NCBI GenBank assembly: GCA_013044295.1
Contig: JABEUU010000169.1
Coordinates: 1-49,491, forward strand
Length of the DNA: 49,491 bases
From: Candidatus Dormiibacterota bacterium
GTDB lineage: Bacteria > Chloroflexota > Dormibacteria > Aeolococcales > Bog-877
Reading direction: 5' to 3'
Shown here: positions 15,382 to 24,821 of the stretch, one piece after another
Numbering within the stretch: the first letter of the stretch is position 1
How the letters are laid out: the number at the start of each line of letters is the position of its first letter
The notes under the pieces: generated by a model
What the model was told of the DNA's origin: nothing
Databases searched by the model: none
Seen by the model: only the letters and a program-made list of their open reading frames with translations
Program-made: the position numbers and the translations under genes

Positions 15382-18081
15382 ATGGCCAAGACCGCGATCA
15401 AGACGCATCCCACGGCCAGCCGCAAGCCGGCTCCGAAGTTCGTCTACGACTTCGAAGAGGGGGGTGCCGACATGCGGGCACTCCTGGGCGGCAAGGGAGC
15501 TGGAGTCGCTGAGATGACCAAGGCGGGCATGCCAGTCCCTCCCGGATTCACCATCACCACCCAGGCCTGCCTCACCTACCTTCGCTCGGGAGGATTCGCC
15601 GCGGGCATGCTGGAGGAGGTCAGGCAGCACCTCGGCGGCCTGGAGGAGCGAGCCGGCAAGCGCCTTGGTGATCGGGCCAACCCGCTGCTGGTGTCGGTGC
15701 GCTCGGGAGCCGCCTTCTCCATGCCGGGGATGATGGACACGGTCCTCAACCTGGGCCTGAACCGCGAGACCCTGGAGGGGCTGGCCCAGCGCACCGGGGA
15801 CCGTCGCTTCGCGCTGGACGCCTACCGCCGGTTCATTCAGATGTACGGCCGGATAGTCCTCGGGATCGAGGCCGAGCTGTTCGATGCCGAGCTCGAGCAG
15901 GCCAAGAAGAGTGCCAAGGTCAGCAGCGACGCGGAGCTTTCTCCAGCGCTGCTGGAGAAGCTCTCCGACCGCTTCCTGGCGATCGTGGAAGAGCACACCA
16001 AGGAACCTTTCCCGGAGGACCCCTGGGACCAGTTGACCAGGGCCATCGCGGCTGTCTTCGATTCCTGGAACGGCCGCCGCGCAATCGCCTATCGCGAGTT
16101 CAACCACATCCCCAATGACCTGGGCACGGCGGTCAACATCCAGGCGATGGTGTTCGGCAACATGGGCAGTGACTCCGGCACCGGAGTCGCCTTCACGAGG
16201 GATCCCGCCACTGGGGAGCGCCGCATCTTCGGCGAGTACCTGCTCAACGCCCAAGGCGAGGACGTGGTAGCGGGGATCCGGACTCCGCAGCCGATCGACA
16301 CCTTGGAGCGAGACCTGCCGGATGTCTACCGTAGTTTTGCTGACATTGCGGAACGCCTGGAGCGGCACTACCGCGATGTCCAGGACATGGAATTCACGAT
16401 CGAGCAAGGCCGCCTCTACATGCTCCAGACCAGGACCGCCAAGCGCACCGCGGCCGCCGCCGTCAAGATCGCGGTCGACATGGTGGCGGAGAAGCTAATC
16501 AGCAAAGAGGAGGCGTTGGGGCGGGTCGAGCCGGATCAGGTTGACCATCTCCTGCACCGGGCCATTGACCCCAAGGCTCAAGTCCGGGTGCTGGCAACTG
16601 GGCTCGCGGCTTCGCCCGGGGCGGCTACCGGGGCCGCGGTCTTCGACGCCGATCGCGCCGAGGAGATGGCCAAGGCTGGCAAGAAGGTAATCCTGGTCAG
16701 GATCGAGACCAATCCCGATGACGTGCACGGCCTGATCGCGGCGGAGGGTGTGCTGACCTCGAGGGGTGGCCGCACCTCGCATGCCGCAGTGGTTGCCCGG
16801 GGCATGGGCAAGCCCTGTGTGGCCGGCACCGAGGCGCTCAAGATCGACTTGAACAAGCGCCGCTTCGAGGCGTCCGGGGTGGTGGTGAAGGAGGGCGATG
16901 TCTTCACCATTGACGGCAGCACCGGTCGGGTGATCCAGGGCGTCGTGGCCACCATCGAAGCGGGCGTCTCTGGAGACCTGGAGAAGCTGCTGAAGCTGGC
17001 GGACTCGGTGCGCCGGCTCCGGATCTACGCCAATGCCGACACCCCGGAGGACGCCCGGCGTGCCCGCCTCTTTGGGGCCCAGGGGATAGGGCTGTGCCGA
17101 ACCGAGCACATGTTCATGCAGCAGGACCGCCTGCCGTACGTCCAGGAGATGATCCTGGCTCAGGAGATCGGAGACCGGCAGGCGGCGCTGGCCAAGCTGC
17201 TGCCCTTCCAGCGCGCCGATTTCATCGGCATCCTGGAAGCCATGAAGGGACTGCCGGTGATCATCCGGCTGATCGACCCGCCGCTGCACGAGTTCCTGCC
17301 CAACCACGATGAGCTGCTGGTGGAGGTCACCCAGCTCAGAGACTCCAAGAAGGCGGGGAAGAAGCTGGCCCGAGCCGAGCGGATGCTGGCCGCGGTCGAG
17401 GAACTGCGCGAGCAGAATCCCATGCTCGGTTTGCGCGGATGCCGGTTGGGACTGCTCCACCCCGAGATCATCGAGATGCAGGTCAGGGCGATCGCCGAGG
17501 CGACGTCCGAGCTGCGCCGGCAGCGGGTCAAGGCCGTGCCCGAGATCATGGTGCCGCTGGTGGGGGCGGCCGAGGAGCTGCGCCGATCTCGGGAGACCAT
17601 CGAGGCCACTCTGAAGTCGGTGGCTCGGGAGCAGGGCGTCCGCTTCGACATCAAGATCGGAACCATGATCGAGGTGCCCAGGGCCGCTCTCACCGCCGCC
17701 AAGGTGGCGGAGTACGCCCAGTTCTTCTCCTTTGGAACCAACGACCTGACCCAGATGACCTACGGCGTCTCCCGCGATGACGCCGAGGGCAGCTTCCTGC
17801 GTCAGTACGTCACCGACGGCATCCTGCCATCCAATCCCTTCGAGCACCTCGACCCCGACGGGGTCGGCAGGCTGATGGGATTCGCGGTCAAGGAGGGGAG
17901 GGCGACCACCCCCGACCTGGAGATCGGCATCTGCGGCGAGCACGGTGGCGACGCCCAGTCGATCGCGGTCTGCGACAAGTTGGGGTTGGATTACGTCTCC
18001 TGCTCGCCGTTCCGGGTTCCCGGGGCGCGCTTGGCAGCAGCCCAGGCACGGTTGGCGGGCGGTGCCGCCAAGGACGTCTGA
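15382..18081 (+). CDS. ppdK: Pyruvate, phosphate dikinase
   Basis: Interconverts pyruvate + ATP + phosphate and PEP + AMP + pyrophosphate, linking glycolysis and gluconeogenesis. 899 residues, normal length. The N-terminal nucleotide-binding domain has ALLGGKGAGVAEMTKAGMPV and VSVRSGAAFSMPGMMDTVLN; the swivelling domain has the phosphorylated His in GGRTSHAAVVARGMGKPC (about residue 466); the C-terminal PEP/pyruvate domain has IRLIDPPLHEFLP, FGTNDLTQMTYGVSRDD and the catalytic Cys in EIGICGEHGGD. The ATG at 15382 has a strong AGGAGG at 15367-15372; a TACACT (15342-15347) could be the -10 of its transcript. It is convergent with the thioesterase gene, 9 bp away. A few leading basic residues (MAKTAIKTHPTASRK) precede the fold. 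Confidence 0.96.
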   Translation: MAKTAIKTHPTASRKPAPKFVYDFEEGGADMRALLGGKGAGVAEMTKAGMPVPPGFTITTQACLTYLRSGGFAAGMLEEVRQHLGGLEERAGKRLGDRANPLLVSVRSGAAFSMPGMMDTVLNLGLNRETLEGLAQRTGDRRFALDAYRRFIQMYGRIVLGIEAELFDAELEQAKKSAKVSSDAELSPALLEKLSDRFLAIVEEHTKEPFPEDPWDQLTRAIAAVFDSWNGRRAIAYREFNHIPNDLGTAVNIQAMVFGNMGSDSGTGVAFTRDPATGERRIFGEYLLNAQGEDVVAGIRTPQPIDTLERDLPDVYRSFADIAERLERHYRDVQDMEFTIEQGRLYMLQTRTAKRTAAAAVKIAVDMVAEKLISKEEALGRVEPDQVDHLLHRAIDPKAQVRVLATGLAASPGAATGAAVFDADRAEEMAKAGKKVILVRIETNPDDVHGLIAAEGVLTSRGGRTSHAAVVARGMGKPCVAGTEALKIDLNKRRFEASGVVVKEGDVFTIDGSTGRVIQGVVATIEAGVSGDLEKLLKLADSVRRLRIYANADTPEDARRARLFGAQGIGLCRTEHMFMQQDRLPYVQEMILAQEIGDRQAALAKLLPFQRADFIGILEAMKGLPVIIRLIDPPLHEFLPNHDELLVEVTQLRDSKKAGKKLARAERMLAAVEELREQNPMLGLRGCRLGLLHPEIIEMQVRAIAEATSELRRQRVKAVPEIMVPLVGAAEELRRSRETIEATLKSVAREQGVRFDIKIGTMIEVPRAALTAAKVAEYAQFFSFGTNDLTQMTYGVSRDDAEGSFLRQYVTDGILPSNPFEHLDPDGVGRLMGFAVKEGRATTPDLEIGICGEHGGDAQSIAVCDKLGLDYVSCSPFRVPGARLAAAQARLAGGAAKDV

Positions 18082-18090
18082 CCCAGATCC

Positions 18091-18546
18091 TCAGGGTTGG
18101 TTTGTGGCCCGTCCGGGACGGCCGTCCGGAAGCACGTAGAGCCGGACGGTCGATCGGGCGACCGGGCCTGGCACGCCCGACGCCTGGTCCGAGATGACCA
18201 CGTTCCAGACCTGGGTGCTCCGCCCTGGGTGGATTGGGTCGGCGGTCACCGTGACCTCGCCGTCGGAGATTGCCCTCAGGAAGCTCGTGTGGTTCTCGAT
18301 CCCGGCCACCTGCTTGGAGGTGTTGAGACTGGCTCCGATCGAGGCGGCGGTCTCAGCCAGGGCCGCCCACACACCCCCATGCACGATCGCGTTCGGCTGG
18401 AGGTGCCGCGGCTCAATCCGTAGCTTGAGCACAACCTGCTGCCCGGAGGCGGCCACGATCTCGGTCCCCAGCTCCCCGTCAAAACCGATTGTGATCCGGC
18501 CCGCGGCCAGAGCGGCGCGGAGATCACCTGATCGGGCCGCGCTCAC
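18091..18546 (-). CDS. PaaI/YbgC-type hotdog thioesterase
   Basis: Small acyl-CoA thioesterase-like protein, 151 residues. The hotdog hallmark is NAIVHGGVWAALAETAASIGA (about residues 52-72), with the conserved HGG turn and the acidic residue on the central helix; downstream NHTSFLRAISDGEVTVTADPIH fits the strand that packs against it. Such enzymes hydrolyse aromatic or medium-chain acyl-CoAs; the substrate cannot be told. The GTG start at 18546 overlaps the TGA of the aldehyde dehydrogenase (GTGA), so the two are translationally coupled and probably act on the same pathway, for example removing CoA after or beside oxidation of an aldehyde. Convergent with ppdK. Confidence 0.85.
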   Translation of the reverse strand: MSAARSGDLRAALAAGRITIGFDGELGTEIVAASGQQVVLKLRIEPRHLQPNAIVHGGVWAALAETAASIGASLNTSKQVAGIENHTSFLRAISDGEVTVTADPIHPGRSTQVWNVVISDQASGVPGPVARSTVRLYVLPDGRPGRATNQP

Positions 18547-19985
18547 AGCTGCAGTGACTTGGTGACCAGGAACTCCTCGATCCCGTAGCGACCGAACTCC
18601 CGGCCGTGGCCGGACTCCCGGACCCCGCCGAAAGGAGCCGAGGTGCTGAAGGCTCCGCCGTTGACCTCCACGCTGCCAGCCCGAAGGCGGCGCGCGAATT
18701 CGATGGCTCGGCCCCTGTCGGCGGACCAGATGGCTGCGGCCAGGCCGTAGGGGGTGCCGTTGGCGATCTCCACCGCCTCGTCCTCGCTGTCGTAGCCGAT
18801 TACGACGAGCACCGGTCCGAAGATCTCCTCCTGGGCGATGGCCATCTTCGGCCGCACGTCGGTGAAGATGGTCGGTTGGACGTAGTAGCCGGCTTCCAGC
18901 CCGGGGGGAGGCTCCAGTCCCCCCAGCACCAGGCTGGCTCCCTCCGCCAGCCCCTGCCGGATGGATCCCCGCACCCGCTCCAACTGTGCCGCTGACGCCA
19001 GCGGCCCGAGCCTGGTCGCCTCGTCCAGGGGGTCGCCAGGGGCCAGCTTGCGGGCGGTGGCCACTGCCACTTCGACCGCCTGGGCCTGGGCACTTCGGGG
19101 TACCAGCAGGCGGGTCAGAGCGGTGCAGGTCTGGCCCGAGTTCAAGAAAGAGTTGTACACCGCGAACTTCGCGGCGGTCGCCACGTCGGCATCCTCCAGG
19201 GCCAGGCTTGCGGACTTGCCGCCCAGCTCCATCGTCACGGGGGTGATGCGGGCCGCGGCCAGCTCAGATATGCGCCGCCCCGCCCGGGTCGACCCGGTGA
19301 AGGAGATCTTGTCTACCAGAGGATGGCGGACCAGGGCCTCGCCCGCAACTTGGCCCTCGCCGACCAGGATGTTGAGGACCCCGCCGGGAAGGCCGGAGGC
19401 GTGGGCCACCTCAGCCAGCATTAGAGCGGTGAGAGGTGCCACCTCGCTGGCCTTCAGGACCACGGTGGAGCCTGCCGCCAAGGCGGCGGCCACCTTGGCC
19501 ATCACCTGTTGCAGTGGGTAGTTCCAGGGGGTGATCGCCGCGACTACTCCCACCGGCTCCTTCACCACCAGGCAGTTGCCGATGGTCTCCTCGAAGGGGT
19601 ATGAGCGCAGCACTTCACCGGTGTTGGCTGTGATCGCGATCGGATTGCCCACCTGGATCGACCGCGAGTGGCGGATCGGGGTCCCCACCTCACGGGTGAT
19701 CGCCTCGGCGAACTCCTCGGTCCGATCGCGGATGCCCTTTGCCAGTAGATCCAGGAAGGCGGCACGCTGGTCGGGACTGCTCCGGCTCCAGTCGGGCAAG
19801 GCTCGCGCCGCCGCCTCGACCGCGCGCTCGACGTCCTCTGGTCCGGCGGCCGCCGCGTGGGCCAGGACGGTTCCCGTGGCCGCCTCCATGACCGGGATGA
19901 CCCCGGCCCCGAGCGGCTCCGAGAACTCGCCACCGATGTAAAGGGCACCGGCGTGGTTGAGGATGGCGGGATTGGGCGCGCTCAA
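18543..19985 (-). CDS. NAD(P)-dependent aldehyde dehydrogenase
   Basis: 480-residue ALDH-superfamily enzyme oxidising an aldehyde to the acid. Motifs: TPWNYPLQQVMAKVAAALAAG, FTGSTRAGRRI (cofactor loop), MELGGKSASLAL with the general-base Glu, SGQTCTALTRLLV with the nucleophilic Cys, and EEIFGPVLVVIGYD near the C-terminus, followed by NGGAFSTSAPFGG. The start is TTG 19985 with GGTGGAG 7 nt upstream, giving a normal ALDH N-terminus (LSAPNPAILNHAGALYIGG); the longer open frame to 20279 is Arg-rich and looks like non-coding. First gene of a two-gene operon with the thioesterase. Relatives with GQTCTALTR include succinate-semialdehyde-like and broad-range enzymes; substrate is not assignable. Confidence 0.92.
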   Translation of the reverse strand: MSAPNPAILNHAGALYIGGEFSEPLGAGVIPVMEAATGTVLAHAAAAGPEDVERAVEAAARALPDWSRSSPDQRAAFLDLLAKGIRDRTEEFAEAITREVGTPIRHSRSIQVGNPIAITANTGEVLRSYPFEETIGNCLVVKEPVGVVAAITPWNYPLQQVMAKVAAALAAGSTVVLKASEVAPLTALMLAEVAHASGLPGGVLNILVGEGQVAGEALVRHPLVDKISFTGSTRAGRRISELAAARITPVTMELGGKSASLALEDADVATAAKFAVYNSFLNSGQTCTALTRLLVPRSAQAQAVEVAVATARKLAPGDPLDEATRLGPLASAAQLERVRGSIRQGLAEGASLVLGGLEPPPGLEAGYYVQPTIFTDVRPKMAIAQEEIFGPVLVVIGYDSEDEAVEIANGTPYGLAAAIWSADRGRAIEFARRLRAGSVEVNGGAFSTSAPFGGVRESGHGREFGRYGIEEFLVTKSLQL

Positions 19986-20469
19986 GCCGTGTCTCCACCG
20001 GCGGCCGCCGGGGACACTACCCGGCCCGGAGCCAGCGCCGGCAGCCCTTCTACCCCTGGCAGTCCTGCAATCTCGGCCCGATTGGTCCGTCGTCCACCTC
20101 GGTGGCCGCCAAGCTCGTGGCGCGCCAACCGTCCCCGGTGCAAGCCAGGGGTGCCGGCGGTCGGCGAGGAGCCGCGCTCGGACACACGTGCGGCAGCCGT
20201 GGGGGAGGCCGGGCCAGGGGCGGAGTGCGATGCCTGGCTGCGAATGGAGGTACCGGTCAGCACCACCTGCCGACCCCAATCTCGAAGGGGTGCCCTGGTC
20301 GAGACCGGGCTGACTCCAGCCCAGCTGGCGGTGCCTGAGCGGATCGCCTGGGGGCGATCACCCTGCCAGGGACCGAGACCGGGAGGATCGGTTGTGTGGG
20401 TGGCCCCGCTCTCTGACTCGCCCGGCCCGGCATGGTCGATCCGCACTCTGAGATGGTAGCAAGAAGGTC
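19986..20469. other. Gene-poor interval upstream of the ALDH and TetR genes
   Basis: About 480 bp between the divergent ALDH and TetR units. Open frames exist on both strands but are Arg/Pro/Gly-rich, lack ribosome sites, and show no family character. I see no tRNA, repeat or terminator. Only the TetR promoter at its right-hand edge is recognisable. Confidence 0.5.
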
Positions 20470-20501
20470 TCGACGAAACCGAGCGGGGGACACATAATGT
20501 G
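20470..20501 (+). promoter_or_regulatory. Promoter with palindromic operator for the TetR gene
   Basis: TCGACG (20470-20475), a 17-bp spacer and CATAAT (20493-20498, 5 of 6 to consensus) form a promoter. Overlapping the -10 is the palindrome CACAT-A-ATGTG (20491-20501), extended outward by GG/CC pairs with one mismatch on each side. The placement is ideal for autorepression by the TetR protein encoded downstream. The palindrome is seen; who binds it is inferred. Confidence 0.6.
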
Positions 20502-20524
20502 CCCAAAGCCAAGGAGGAGTCGAC

Positions 20525-20683
20525 GTGAGCCCAGCGCCCGCGATGGTCCCGCCTGTCCGTTGCCACCTCCAGTCAGCGGCGAGCGGAGCCGATGGGGAGC
20601 GGCCGGCCCTGGCTTGCGGGTCCGCTGGCGCGGTGCCGCCGAACGGCCCTGAGATGGGAAGCCTAGTGGCTGGATCGCGGTGA
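20525..20683 (+). CDS. Small upstream ORF overlapping the TetR gene (52 aa, unknown)
   Basis: A GTG at 20525 follows the strongest ribosome site in the region (AAGGAGGAG, 20511-20519) and opens a 52-codon frame (VSPAPAMVPPVRCHLQS at the N-terminus) that ends in TGA at 20681-20683, overlapping the GTG of the TetR gene as GTGA. Composition is Ala/Gly/Pro-rich and resembles no family I know. Because the TetR start itself has no good ribosome site, this ORF could serve mainly to couple translation. It might also be a real small protein, or the overlap may be chance. The ribosome site and overlap are directly visible; function is not. Confidence 0.4.
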   Translation: MSPAPAMVPPVRCHLQSAASGADGERPALACGSAGAVPPNGPEMGSLVAGSR

Positions 20684-21423
20684 AGAGCGAGCGGCAACTG
20701 GCCCCTTGGCTGTCCAAGCCGGCCATCCAGACGGTGGGGCGTCTGACCGCCCGTCGTGCCAGCCGCGGCGATCCCAACCGCAAGCGTCGCCTCCACCGTG
20801 ACGCCCGCCGCGAGCAACTTCTCGAGGCCTGCCTGCTGGCCTTCACCGGGCGGGGCCTGGAAATGACCACCATGGACACGATCGCGGCTCAGGCCGGCGT
20901 CAGCAAGCCGCTGGTCTATCGGCACTTCCACAATCGCTACGAGGCGCTGCTGGCGGTGGTGGAGCAGCAGAGCCAACGTTTGCTGGAGTCGATGGCCCTC
21001 GTTGACGCTGACTCGGAGCTGCCGTCCTTTGAGTTCCTGCTGGATCAGTTCCTCCACTTCGCCGCCGAGTCGCCGGCGGGTTTTCGGCTCCTGTTCCAGC
21101 TGGTGGATGCCAATCCCGGGGCCGCCCGACGGCGACTGGAGCTCCTGCGCGGGGAGCTGGGCAAGGCGCTCATGGCGGCCCTGCTTAAGGTGGCGGCGGG
21201 TTCGGGCCTTGGGGTCGACCGTGACCGTGCGGAGTGGATGGGGGAGCTCATCGTCTCGATCCTGGAAGGGGTGGCGGGAGGGCTGGCCAAGGGTGAGGAC
21301 CTTTCCCAGCGATCGGTGGCCCTCCGGCGGCTGTTGCGCTCGGACTGGGTGATCTCATCTCTCATGGAAGTTCGCGAGCAGCCGCTTGCGCTTGGTGCCA
21401 ACCGCGGCGATGGCGGCCAGTGA
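20680..21423 (+). CDS. TetR/AcrR-family transcriptional regulator
   Basis: 247 residues. The N-terminal DNA-binding domain is at about residues 42-90: RREQLLEACLLAF, then the helix-turn-helix MDTIAAQAGVSKPLVYRHFHNRYEALLAVV, a textbook TetR pattern. The preceding 40 residues are basic (ASRGDPNRKRRLHRD) and longer than usual. The C-terminal ligand and dimerisation domain (about 100-230) is helical and carries no recognisable ligand motif. The start is GTG 20680, overlapping a small upstream ORF as GTGA, with no independent ribosome site. A palindrome over the promoter -10 upstream suggests autoregulation; the divergent ALDH-thioesterase operon 700 bp away and the helicase genes downstream are candidate targets by position only. 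Confidence 0.88.
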   Translation: MKSERQLAPWLSKPAIQTVGRLTARRASRGDPNRKRRLHRDARREQLLEACLLAFTGRGLEMTTMDTIAAQAGVSKPLVYRHFHNRYEALLAVVEQQSQRLLESMALVDADSELPSFEFLLDQFLHFAAESPAGFRLLFQLVDANPGAARRRLELLRGELGKALMAALLKVAAGSGLGVDRDRAEWMGELIVSILEGVAGGLAKGEDLSQRSVALRRLLRSDWVISSLMEVREQPLALGANRGDGGQ

Positions 21424-21686
21424 GGCAGGCACTATCCTCGGGAGTGCTATGGGGACGGTGGCTAGCCGACGCAGGCGGCGGGACCAGGACTCGGGCGGGC
21501 GGTGGGGCCGACGCCACCGATCCTGGCGCGTTCAGGAGGCGGTGGTCCGGATCCTGACCCCAGCCGCCGCGCCCGTGGCCGGTAGTACCGGAGACCAGCT
21601 GGCGACGCCCGCCCCCGGGCGCGCCCGATCGCTCGGAGCTTGGGCTGGGCTATCCCCTAGCCGCAACTGGCCAGCTGGGGCGTGGC

Positions 21687-24600
21687 GTGAAGGCTGAGTC
21701 TGGCCGAGTCCCCGCGATCGCCGGTCCCACCCGCTTGTCGGGTGGTCCTGGCACCGGGAAGACAGAGGTCCTGGTCGAGGCGGCGGTGCGATGGCTGGGC
21801 GAGGGCCTCGACCCACATCGGCTGGTGGTGGTCACCCGCAGCCACACCAGCGCGCGGGAGATGAGCTCCCGAATCGAGGGGAAGTTGCCGGACGTACACC
21901 CGCGCCCGAGGGTCCTCACCCACGAGGGCCTGGCACGCGCAGTACTGATTGAGGCTGCGGCAGACCCAGAGGCCACCCGTGGTCTGGACCGGATAGGGGA
22001 GTGGCTGGCGATGCGGGAGGCGTTGCGGCGGGTGCTTCCCCTACTGTCCGTCCTCCGCCCTCTGGCTGACGACCCGACTTGCATCGAGGACTCGCTCGAG
22101 TTCATCTCGATCGTGAAGCAGTCCCTGATTGGCCCCGGCCTGCTGGCGGAGCGGCTGCGGGGGGAGCGGGGGATGCTCCCCGAACTGGCGCTGTTGGCGG
22201 CAGGCTATGAGCGCGTGCTGCGGGACATGGGGGCCCGCGACACTCGCGACCTGATCGTGGCAGCCCTGGCGAGCCTGGACCGTGTCCCCACCCTCATGGA
22301 GGGCTGGGCGGATCTGCTCTTGGTGGATGAGGCGGAGGATCTCACCTCCGCCCAGTGGTATTTGCTGGGTGGTCTGGTGCGTCGACTGTCGCCGCCCCAC
22401 GCCGCTCTGGTGGCCGGTGACCGGCGGGTCGCGATTCCCGCCTTTAGAGGCCCATCCAGCCGCTTCTTCGACCAGGTCTTTCGAAGCGAGCTGGCCCCGG
22501 CGGAGTGGTCGCTGCCGGCACCGCCCGGGGACTGGGGGGCCCAGTTGCAGGTTGAACTGGGCATGTCGTTCGAGTCGGGGACCCAGGACGTAGGAATCCG
22601 GATCTCCCCAGGGGGCGCCGGGAACGCCGCCTCCCCGAGGGGATTGGTTTGGGTGGCTCCTGATGAGAGCGAGGAGGCCTTCGCGATCGCGCGCGAGATT
22701 CAGCGTTCGAGGCTGGCTGGAGAGGTCGACTACGACCAGGTGGCGGTGCTCTTCCGCAGCCCCGTGGCGCAGCTGGCGCCCCTGCTGGAGGCGATGGCGG
22801 CGATAGGCGTGCCCTGCCGGGTGGAACGTTCCCGCTGGACCTCCAGCCTGGCGGTGCAGGTGGTGGGGCTCTGGCTGCGGGCCCTCTGCAGCCCCCAGGA
22901 TGAAGTGGCGGTTTTGCGGGTGCTTGCCCTGGGACCAAATGGGGCAGCCCCGCAGGAGGTGCTCAGGTTGCGCCGCCTGGCGGCCGGCCACCGCGAGAGC
23001 CTCTCCAGGACCCTGTGGCGAGAGGCGGAGTTGGATGAGAGTACTCAGGGGGAGCGGTCGCAAGAGGTTGGCGGCAGCGGTCAGTTGGTGCACCTCTGGC
23101 ACGACCTTGGAGGGGGCGACCCCGGCATGGCGGGAAGATCGCTGGCACCCTCGGCATTCAGATCCCTGCTCGCGGCGATACTGGAGGGGAGCGGCCTGAC
23201 TCGCCTGGCTCTGACCGACCCGGACACCGCGGCGGCGCTGGCGCGCTTGAATCTGGCAATCGACGATGCGGGATCTGCCAAAGCTCGGATGGGCTTGCCT
23301 GAGCCCGCCCTGTGGGAGTGGGCGGAGCTGATCCAGGTCGGGATTCGACGCGCTGGCTGGGACACCGAGAGGCTCGCCCAGCCGCAGTTCCCAGCGGTCT
23401 CGCTCCTGACCATCCACCAGGCCAAGGGGAGGCGCTGGCGCCGGGCGTTCGTGCCCGGACTGGTGGACGGAGCTCTGCCGGCGCGGTCGGTGGAGGTGGG
23501 CCTGCTGGGCCTCGACGACAGGCAGCGGGTGCTGGAGCTGCTGCCGGAGTTGGAGGACGCGATCGGAGGTCCAGGCCACCATCTCGATGAGGAGCGCCGG
23601 CTGCTCCTGGTGGCGGCCACCAGAGCCACCGACCAGGTCGTCTTCTCCTGGGCTCAGCGCTACGGCGACCGGCCCTCGCTCGCCTCGCCTTTCGTGGCTC
23701 ATCTCTTGCGAGCCGGGCTGCAAGAGGCGCCCGCCCCGAGCGCGTCCCTGGTGACTCCCACCGATTGCCTTGCGGCTGCGGCGGTAGGTCCCTCAGGTGA
23801 CGAGCTCCGGTTGAGCCTTGATTTCATGGAGCGGGTCGGGGATCTGCAGCAGCAGCTTGAGCCCTGGGACCCGGTTGCGGCCGCTCCGGGAGGGAACGAG
23901 GTTGAACTCAGCCCCACCAGCCTGCGTGCCTGGCTGGCCTGTCCGCGGCTCTACTACTATCATCGGCTGCGCCTCCGCGAGCCCGATGCCATGCCCCTGG
24001 TGCTGGGCACCGCCGCTCACCGTCTGCTGGAGCTGGTGCAGCGGCCGGGTCCGCCGGAGGCCGACCCGGCCAGCTTCTCGGAGCGCGCGCGCAGGATCGT
24101 CGACGACGAGCTGATGCCAGCTGCCCGCGGGGCGCTCCTGGACCCCCTCGGCAGCATGTATGTCCAGGCTTGGCTGCATCGGCTCATTTCGCGCTGGGCG
24201 GAGAGGGTCGTCGGACCAGGCGGAGTCGCGGTGGGCAGTCTGCTGGCCAGTGAGGTCCGGTTCCGTTTGCCCCGAGAAGGCTGGAGTCTGGTGGGCCAGG
24301 TCGACGCGGTGTGGCGGCACCCGGATGGGGAGCTGGAGATCGTCGACTACAAAACCGGCAGTTCGGCGGCCCCAACCGAGGCCACTCTCATGGGGCAGGT
24401 CTTCGGCAGGGCCGACGTCGGGCCCTCTGACTGGCAGCTTCCCACCTATCTGCTGGCCGCGCGCGCAGGAGCGCTCTCGCAATGGATCGGCAGCGAACGT
24501 CCGGGCCTGGCCCGAAACTGGTACCTAGGACTTGACTCGGCTCCCTCGCGATCGGCTCCGGTGCCCGCCAGTGGTTTCCGCATCGCCTCGGATGGAGATC

Positions 24601-24821
24601 CCCCAGCCAAGGGTGAGGCCCGTCTACCGATCGGCGACTTGGATCGCCTTGAGCGGGAGCTCAGCCGTCAGGCCGCGCTGGTTCAAATCGGCCTGCATCC
24701 GGCCCAGCCCCGCCACGAGACTCGCACCTGCCGAGCGTTCGGGGGCTGCCCACTCACCTTCTGCTGTGACGGTGAGGGCACTGTGGGCATCGGGTTGAGC
24801 GAGGGCGAACCCCGGCCATGA
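21687..24821 (+). CDS. UvrD-like helicase with C-terminal PD-(D/E)XK nuclease, AdnAB-like subunit 1
   Basis: 1044 residues: an SF1A helicase motor and RecB-type nuclease, expected to process double-strand breaks as a heterodimer with the next gene. Helicase motifs: Walker A GGPGTGKT at about residue 20, LLLVDEAEDLTSAQ (DEAED in place of DEAQD), AGDRRVAIPAFRG, LLTIHQAKGRRWRRAFV and EERRLLLVAATRA. The nuclease has EIVDYKTGS (about 890), framed by CPRLYYYHRL and CRAFGGCPLTFCC, which together could hold a 4Fe-4S cluster as in AddB/AdnB proteins. The GTG start at 21687 leaves only about 18 residues before Walker A, so the usual Q-motif is short or absent; the frame is open upstream to 21558 but has no ATG/GTG/TTG there. 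Overlaps the next gene by ATGA. Confidence 0.88.
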   Translation: MKAESGRVPAIAGPTRLSGGPGTGKTEVLVEAAVRWLGEGLDPHRLVVVTRSHTSAREMSSRIEGKLPDVHPRPRVLTHEGLARAVLIEAAADPEATRGLDRIGEWLAMREALRRVLPLLSVLRPLADDPTCIEDSLEFISIVKQSLIGPGLLAERLRGERGMLPELALLAAGYERVLRDMGARDTRDLIVAALASLDRVPTLMEGWADLLLVDEAEDLTSAQWYLLGGLVRRLSPPHAALVAGDRRVAIPAFRGPSSRFFDQVFRSELAPAEWSLPAPPGDWGAQLQVELGMSFESGTQDVGIRISPGGAGNAASPRGLVWVAPDESEEAFAIAREIQRSRLAGEVDYDQVAVLFRSPVAQLAPLLEAMAAIGVPCRVERSRWTSSLAVQVVGLWLRALCSPQDEVAVLRVLALGPNGAAPQEVLRLRRLAAGHRESLSRTLWREAELDESTQGERSQEVGGSGQLVHLWHDLGGGDPGMAGRSLAPSAFRSLLAAILEGSGLTRLALTDPDTAAALARLNLAIDDAGSAKARMGLPEPALWEWAELIQVGIRRAGWDTERLAQPQFPAVSLLTIHQAKGRRWRRAFVPGLVDGALPARSVEVGLLGLDDRQRVLELLPELEDAIGGPGHHLDEERRLLLVAATRATDQVVFSWAQRYGDRPSLASPFVAHLLRAGLQEAPAPSASLVTPTDCLAAAAVGPSGDELRLSLDFMERVGDLQQQLEPWDPVAAAPGGNEVELSPTSLRAWLACPRLYYYHRLRLREPDAMPLVLGTAAHRLLELVQRPGPPEADPASFSERARRIVDDELMPAARGALLDPLGSMYVQAWLHRLISRWAERVVGPGGVAVGSLLASEVRFRLPREGWSLVGQVDAVWRHPDGELEIVDYKTGSSAAPTEATLMGQVFGRADVGPSDWQLPTYLLAARAGALSQWIGSERPGLARNWYLGLDSAPSRSAPVPASGFRIASDGDPPAKGEARLPIGDLDRLERELSRQAALVQIGLHPAQPRHETRTCRAFGGCPLTFCCDGEGTVGIGLSEGEPRP

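Noticed and set aside
21449..21697. 83-codon frame (MGTVASRRRRRDQD...) between tetR and the first helicase gene
   Set aside because: Arg/Gly/Pro-rich without family features. A GGGAG lies upstream, but composition looks like non-coding high-GC sequence, and it overlaps the helicase start in another frame.
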